Source: Symbiobacteriaceae bacterium
GTDB lineage: Bacteria; Bacillota; JAAYKD01; WRDA01
DNA length: 6,261 bases
Reading direction: 5' to 3'
Assembly: GCA_009783675.1 (NCBI GenBank)
Contig: WRDA01000090.1
Location: 1-6,261 of the forward strand
Shown: positions 3,706 through 6,261 of the stretch, piece by piece
Layout of the letters: the number at the start of each line of letters is the position of its first letter
Position numbering within the stretch: position 1 is the stretch's first letter
Position numbers and translations under genes: made by a program
Notes under the pieces: generated by a model
Told to the model about the DNA's origin: nothing
The model's database searches: none
The model's input: only the letters and a program-made list of their open reading frames with translations

Positions 3706-6261
3706 TTAATCAGGAAGTTGAGCGCCTGGAGCTCCAGGGAACAGGGGAAGATTATATTCTAACGGCAACTCGTCCACGGTCTTTTTGAGTAATATCGATG
3801 ACACCACGTCTGCCGTAGCTTCAAGATAAAACGCATCGAAGTAATCATGTCCGGAATTTACAATATTCCAGTGTGTTTTAAATGGGTCTAACCCGAACGA
3901 AAGACGTCGTAGTATGGGGTAACCCAGGATGCGAAAAGGATCTCTTACTCCATATATTGCCCAGTAATCATACTCCCTATAATTGTTAAAGAGGAAAGCA
4001 GGAACACCGAAATAGATTATAGTGTTAATAGAGGCACCATATTTATCCAACTCACCAATAAACAATTGATTTCTTCGCAGTTTTGTTATTGCTCTGTCTG
4101 TCGCTGTTCCCCCGCCACTAAAGGCAACGAAGTTAATCTCTTCTCCTGGTTTAAGCGGATTCTTTTCCAGATCCTTCAGGATAAACGTAACCATCTTCTC
4201 AGAGTTCCAGACCGGTTCCGCCGATAGCGAGGTAACAACCGATGACTCGATAGGGTTACCCGTACTGTCGAACAGTCCGTCCTGAGGTATATTTGCATAA
4301 TAGATTACTTGGTAGTCAGTATTGGGATCCGGGCCTGATGTCCCCCATTCTCTTATCACTTGAAAGCCGCCGGATAGTCTATTTGTATTTGTAAATAAGC
4401 CTATCACAATTACATCATCCACGCCACGTTCGGTCAGCGCTTCCACGAACATGTTAAACTCTGCAGGAACACCTGAACTAGTATTGTTGATACCGTTCAT
4501 CACATAGGTTCTCAACCCCCAAGGATCCACCCAGGTCACCGGGTTATTGCCCACATAGGCATACCAGTTCAGACCGCTCTTGATGGGATCTTTTGCCATG
4601 AAGTGACGGTTGTTTGCGTCGTAGAACCTGTACTGGGCGAAATACTTGTCCAGAATATAGTCGAAGGTATACCCGGTGTAGTCAGCCAGGATGTCTAAGC
4701 CCTTGTCGTTGTTGTTGAGCTTGCTGGGCGATATCGCTGCTCCGAATAAGTCGTAGTCAATAGCCGCAAACTGGTTGCCGTTGTCCTTGCTGTAGCGTAT
4801 GCTGGTGCCCATTACTACCACGTGGACATAGAGCTTGCGTTCCATGTTGCCCTGTCCGTTGTTGCCGGGATAGTGTTCGGTAATCTGCTCCAGCCTTAGG
4901 GTACCAGCGTAGATGTGCCTCTGCACAGTCTCGTTTAGCTTGTAGATAACCAGGTCTCTGCCTGTGCTGCTGGTGTAGTCGGGGACAAACTGCCGGGTTA
5001 GCGGTCCGCTGGGAACTATCTCCTTTTGCTGCACCCGATACCCCAAGCCGTTGTAGGTATAGTGGCTCTTTTCGTTCTTCCAGTTGGTGCCTTCCACCAT
5101 ACGGTTGGTGCCATCGTATACATAGCTGCTGTTGACATTTAAGCTCTGGTGTCCTACTTCGCTGATCAGGTTACCCCTGAGGTCATAGCTGGAGACGATG
5201 TCCTTGCTGTTGTTGCTGTTACCGACCTGCTCTTTCTTTAAGGTCAGCTGGTTTAGTTTGTTGTACTGGTAGGTATAGACTTCCTTCGAGCCGTTACCAG
5301 TGTTGCCGTTGCCACTGCCTACGGCTCTCTCTTCATGTACCAGATTACCTAAGCTGTCATAGACGAAGTTTGTCTTTACTTTGTTAGGCTCTAAAGCTTC
5401 AGTTACCCTGTAGAGAGCATCGAACTGGTAAGCGAAGGTGCCGGTAACCGGATCGTCGGCATTGATCTCCATTCCTGTGGCGATAGTGCTGAGGATGTCG
5501 AAAGCAGTATCGGGATCGTTATTCAGCAGGTTATCCAGAGCCACCTCGATTACCGTGGCGGCAGTGAGTATTTCTGCGGAGCTCAGGACGAAGTAACCTA
5601 CCTCGATGCTTTGGGCTCCACTGCTACCCTCCTGAAACTCCTGCATCCCGATGATGGTATCGGCTAACTCCTGGCTCATGATCTCGTAGAGGTAGTTGGT
5701 GTACTCCGCTAACTCCATCTCTTCGCTATCCGATGAACCATCTCCACCGGAGCTTTGGCTGCCACCACTTCCCGAATTGCCGTAGAATTGGTTGGTCTGC
5801 CCCACATTGCGGCGAATCTCTCCGGTGCGGTTGCCTTCCTTATCCCAGGAGTAGGTGGTTAATCTGTTCTGGTTTTGGTTGGCACTTATCTCTAAGTAGT
5901 GGGTTACGCGGTTTAGTTTGTCATAAGCGTATGTTTCGCTCTCCCCATTGGGGTAGCTCTTAGCGATAAGGTTGCCGTTAGGGTCGTAGCCAAAGATGAA
6001 GATGCCGTTGTCCGGATCGCTGGTTTGGACTATCCTGTTTTCGGCGTCGTAGGTGTAGTCTGCCGTGGTATTATCGAGATACTTTATCTGGGTCTGGTTG
6101 TGTGCCGGGTCGTAGCTGTACTTTACTATCCTGCTGTTGGGGTCGGTGATCTGGGTCAGCTGGTTAAGCAGGTCATATTGGAAGGTGGTAGTCCCCGTCC
6201 AGTCGGTCATGGAGATGAGTTCACCTGTGCCATTGTAGAGATAGTTTACCTGTTTGCCACC
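3706..6261 (-). CDS. RHS/YD-repeat protein with C-terminal alpha/beta-hydrolase-like effector domain, 5' partial
   Basis: The frame is open to the right edge: 17 more codons precede the first visible Met at 6210 and continue the YD pattern, so the true start is outside the window. Residues below count from that Met. Residues 1-130 hold YD repeats such as YSYDP, YTYDAENR, FGYDPNGN and YAYDKLNR. Residues about 138-256 are an insert, after which YD repeats resume (YQFDALYR, FVYDSLGN). Residues about 480-566 match the RHS-associated core, with YRFYDANNRHFMAKDP and ending VTWVDPWGL. RHS proteins of this kind build a shell that encloses a variable C-terminal toxin, and in many of them the chain is cut after the DPxGL leucine. 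Residues 567-834 are the variable tip, which looks like a serine hydrolase. The gene ends TAA at 3708-3706, and the LRR gene follows after 22 nt in the same direction, probably in one transcript. The export route is not visible because the N-terminus is missing. Confidence 0.93.
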   Translation of the reverse strand, partial: GGKQVNYLYNGTGELISMTDWTGTTTFQYDLLNQLTQITDPNSRIVKYSYDPAHNQTQIKYLDNTTADYTYDAENRIVQTSDPDNGIFIFGYDPNGNLIAKSYPNGESETYAYDKLNRVTHYLEISANQNQNRLTTYSWDKEGNRTGEIRRNVGQTNQFYGNSGSGGSQSSGGDGSSDSEEMELAEYTNYLYEIMSQELADTIIGMQEFQEGSSGAQSIEVGYFVLSSAEILTAATVIEVALDNLLNNDPDTAFDILSTIATGMEINADDPVTGTFAYQFDALYRVTEALEPNKVKTNFVYDSLGNLVHEERAVGSGNGNTGNGSKEVYTYQYNKLNQLTLKKEQVGNSNNSKDIVSSYDLRGNLISEVGHQSLNVNSSYVYDGTNRMVEGTNWKNEKSHYTYNGLGYRVQQKEIVPSGPLTRQFVPDYTSSTGRDLVIYKLNETVQRHIYAGTLRLEQITEHYPGNNGQGNMERKLYVHVVVMGTSIRYSKDNGNQFAAIDYDLFGAAISPSKLNNNDKGLDILADYTGYTFDYILDKYFAQYRFYDANNRHFMAKDPIKSGLNWYAYVGNNPVTWVDPWGLRTYVMNGINNTSSGVPAEFNMFVEALTERGVDDVIVIGLFTNTNRLSGGFQVIREWGTSGPDPNTDYQVIYYANIPQDGLFDSTGNPIESSVVTSLSAEPVWNSEKMVTFILKDLEKNPLKPGEEINFVAFSGGGTATDRAITKLRRNQLFIGELDKYGASINTIIYFGVPAFLFNNYREYDYWAIYGVRDPFRILGYPILRRLSFGLDPFKTHWNIVNSGHDYFDAFYLEATADVVSSILLKKTVDELPLEYNLPLFPGAPGAQLPD
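3709..4512 (-). other. Variable C-terminal effector domain of the RHS protein, putative serine hydrolase/lipase
   Basis: This 268-residue tail starts right after the DPWGL junction (residues 562-566). Seen directly: a hydrophobic strand followed by a nucleophile-elbow-like INFVAFSGGG with Ser698, a second strand INTIIYFGVPAF, then YWAIYGVRDPF with Asp757, then NSGHDYF with His788. The order Ser-Asp-His and the placement of each residue after a strand or in a loop fit the alpha/beta-hydrolase fold, although the first elbow position is Ala instead of Gly. An earlier strand, VDDVIVIGLF (from about residue 595), could be a central-sheet strand. The end is Pro-rich (LPLFPGAPGAQLPD). The likely activity is ester hydrolysis, perhaps of lipids of a target cell; the substrate is inference. 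No nuclease, ADP-ribosyltransferase or deaminase motif was seen. The named toxin family is not recognised. Confidence 0.6.
5443..5781 (-). other. Insert inside the RHS YD-repeat array (Gly/Ser linker plus helical segment)
   Basis: Residues about 144-256 (counted from the Met at 6210) break the YD register between TGEIRRNVGQT and TGTFAYQFDALYR. The first part is a linker rich in Gly, Ser and Asp. The rest has few aromatic YD motifs and looks helical, with acidic and aliphatic runs such as AEILTAATVIEVALDNLL. A diverged copy of this helical part occurs in the remnant at about 1718-1940, where the Gly/Ser linker is missing. The insert is therefore a recurring module of this RHS family that varies in linker length. 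Its function is unknown. Confidence 0.6.
5790..6003 (-). repeat. Direct repeat, right copy inside the intact RHS gene (partner at 1939-2150)
   Basis: This is the intact partner of the repeat at 1939-2150, covering RHS residues about 70-140. It keeps the reading frame, while the left copy has lost one base in the stretch matching the CGCGTA that encodes Arg-Val after KLN. The copies flank the RHS C-terminal domain and the LRR gene. Confidence 0.85.

Noticed and set aside
5733..5963. Plus-strand open frame whose product resembles the plus-strand frame at 1941-2225 (shared SGFGW, LSLSSGL)
   Set aside because: The similarity exists only because the DNA beneath is the RHS direct repeat. The minus strand carries the well-supported RHS coding sequence in both places, so both plus-strand frames are shadows.
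1..6261. CRISPR array, tRNA, rRNA or insertion-sequence transposase
   Set aside because: No regularly spaced short repeats, cloverleaf-like segments, rRNA signatures or transposase motifs were seen on either strand.

Overview
All gene content reads on the minus strand, so the biological order runs from the right edge of the window to the left edge. The window resembles an accessory or 'polymorphic toxin' region, probably from a Gram-positive anaerobe of the Clostridia type. That guess rests on the company of a wall-type RHS/YD-repeat protein, a BspA-like LRR protein, a bacterial SH3 protein and a Firmicutes-style UvrD C-terminus. It is inference only, because no rRNA or marker gene is present.

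Right part (6261 to 3706): the 3' portion of a large RHS/YD-repeat gene whose start lies outside the window. YD repeats are interrupted by a Gly/Ser-rich and helical insert. They end in a canonical RHS-associated core with the junction motif DPWGL. After that comes a unique C-terminal domain of about 268 residues that looks like an alpha/beta-hydrolase with a Ser-Asp-His triad. This suggests a secreted lipase- or esterase-like effector.

Middle (3683 to 2151): only 22 nt downstream is an intact 510-aa gene for a single-pass membrane protein. Its extracytoplasmic part is made of BspA-type (LRR_5) repeats. By position it is the best candidate for the effector's cognate immunity or partner protein, but this is not proven.

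Left-middle (2150 to 933): genetic debris. Homology to the middle of the RHS gene restarts directly after the LRR stop codon and runs about 430 nt with two frameshifts. It gives way within about 80 nt to the C-terminal part of a UvrD/PcrA-type helicase, which carries a third frameshift. The RHS remnant and the intact RHS gene share a direct repeat of about 210 bp that brackets the hydrolase and LRR module.

Left (928 to 1): a 234-nt open stretch of unknown nature, then a small membrane-anchored SH3-domain protein with a questionable start (no ATG in frame; the likely ATG is one base out of frame). Last is the possible beginning of another reading frame cut by the window edge.

No tRNA, rRNA, CRISPR array, transposase or convincing terminator was seen. 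Several frameshifts in a short region mean real decay or sequencing/assembly error must both be considered.
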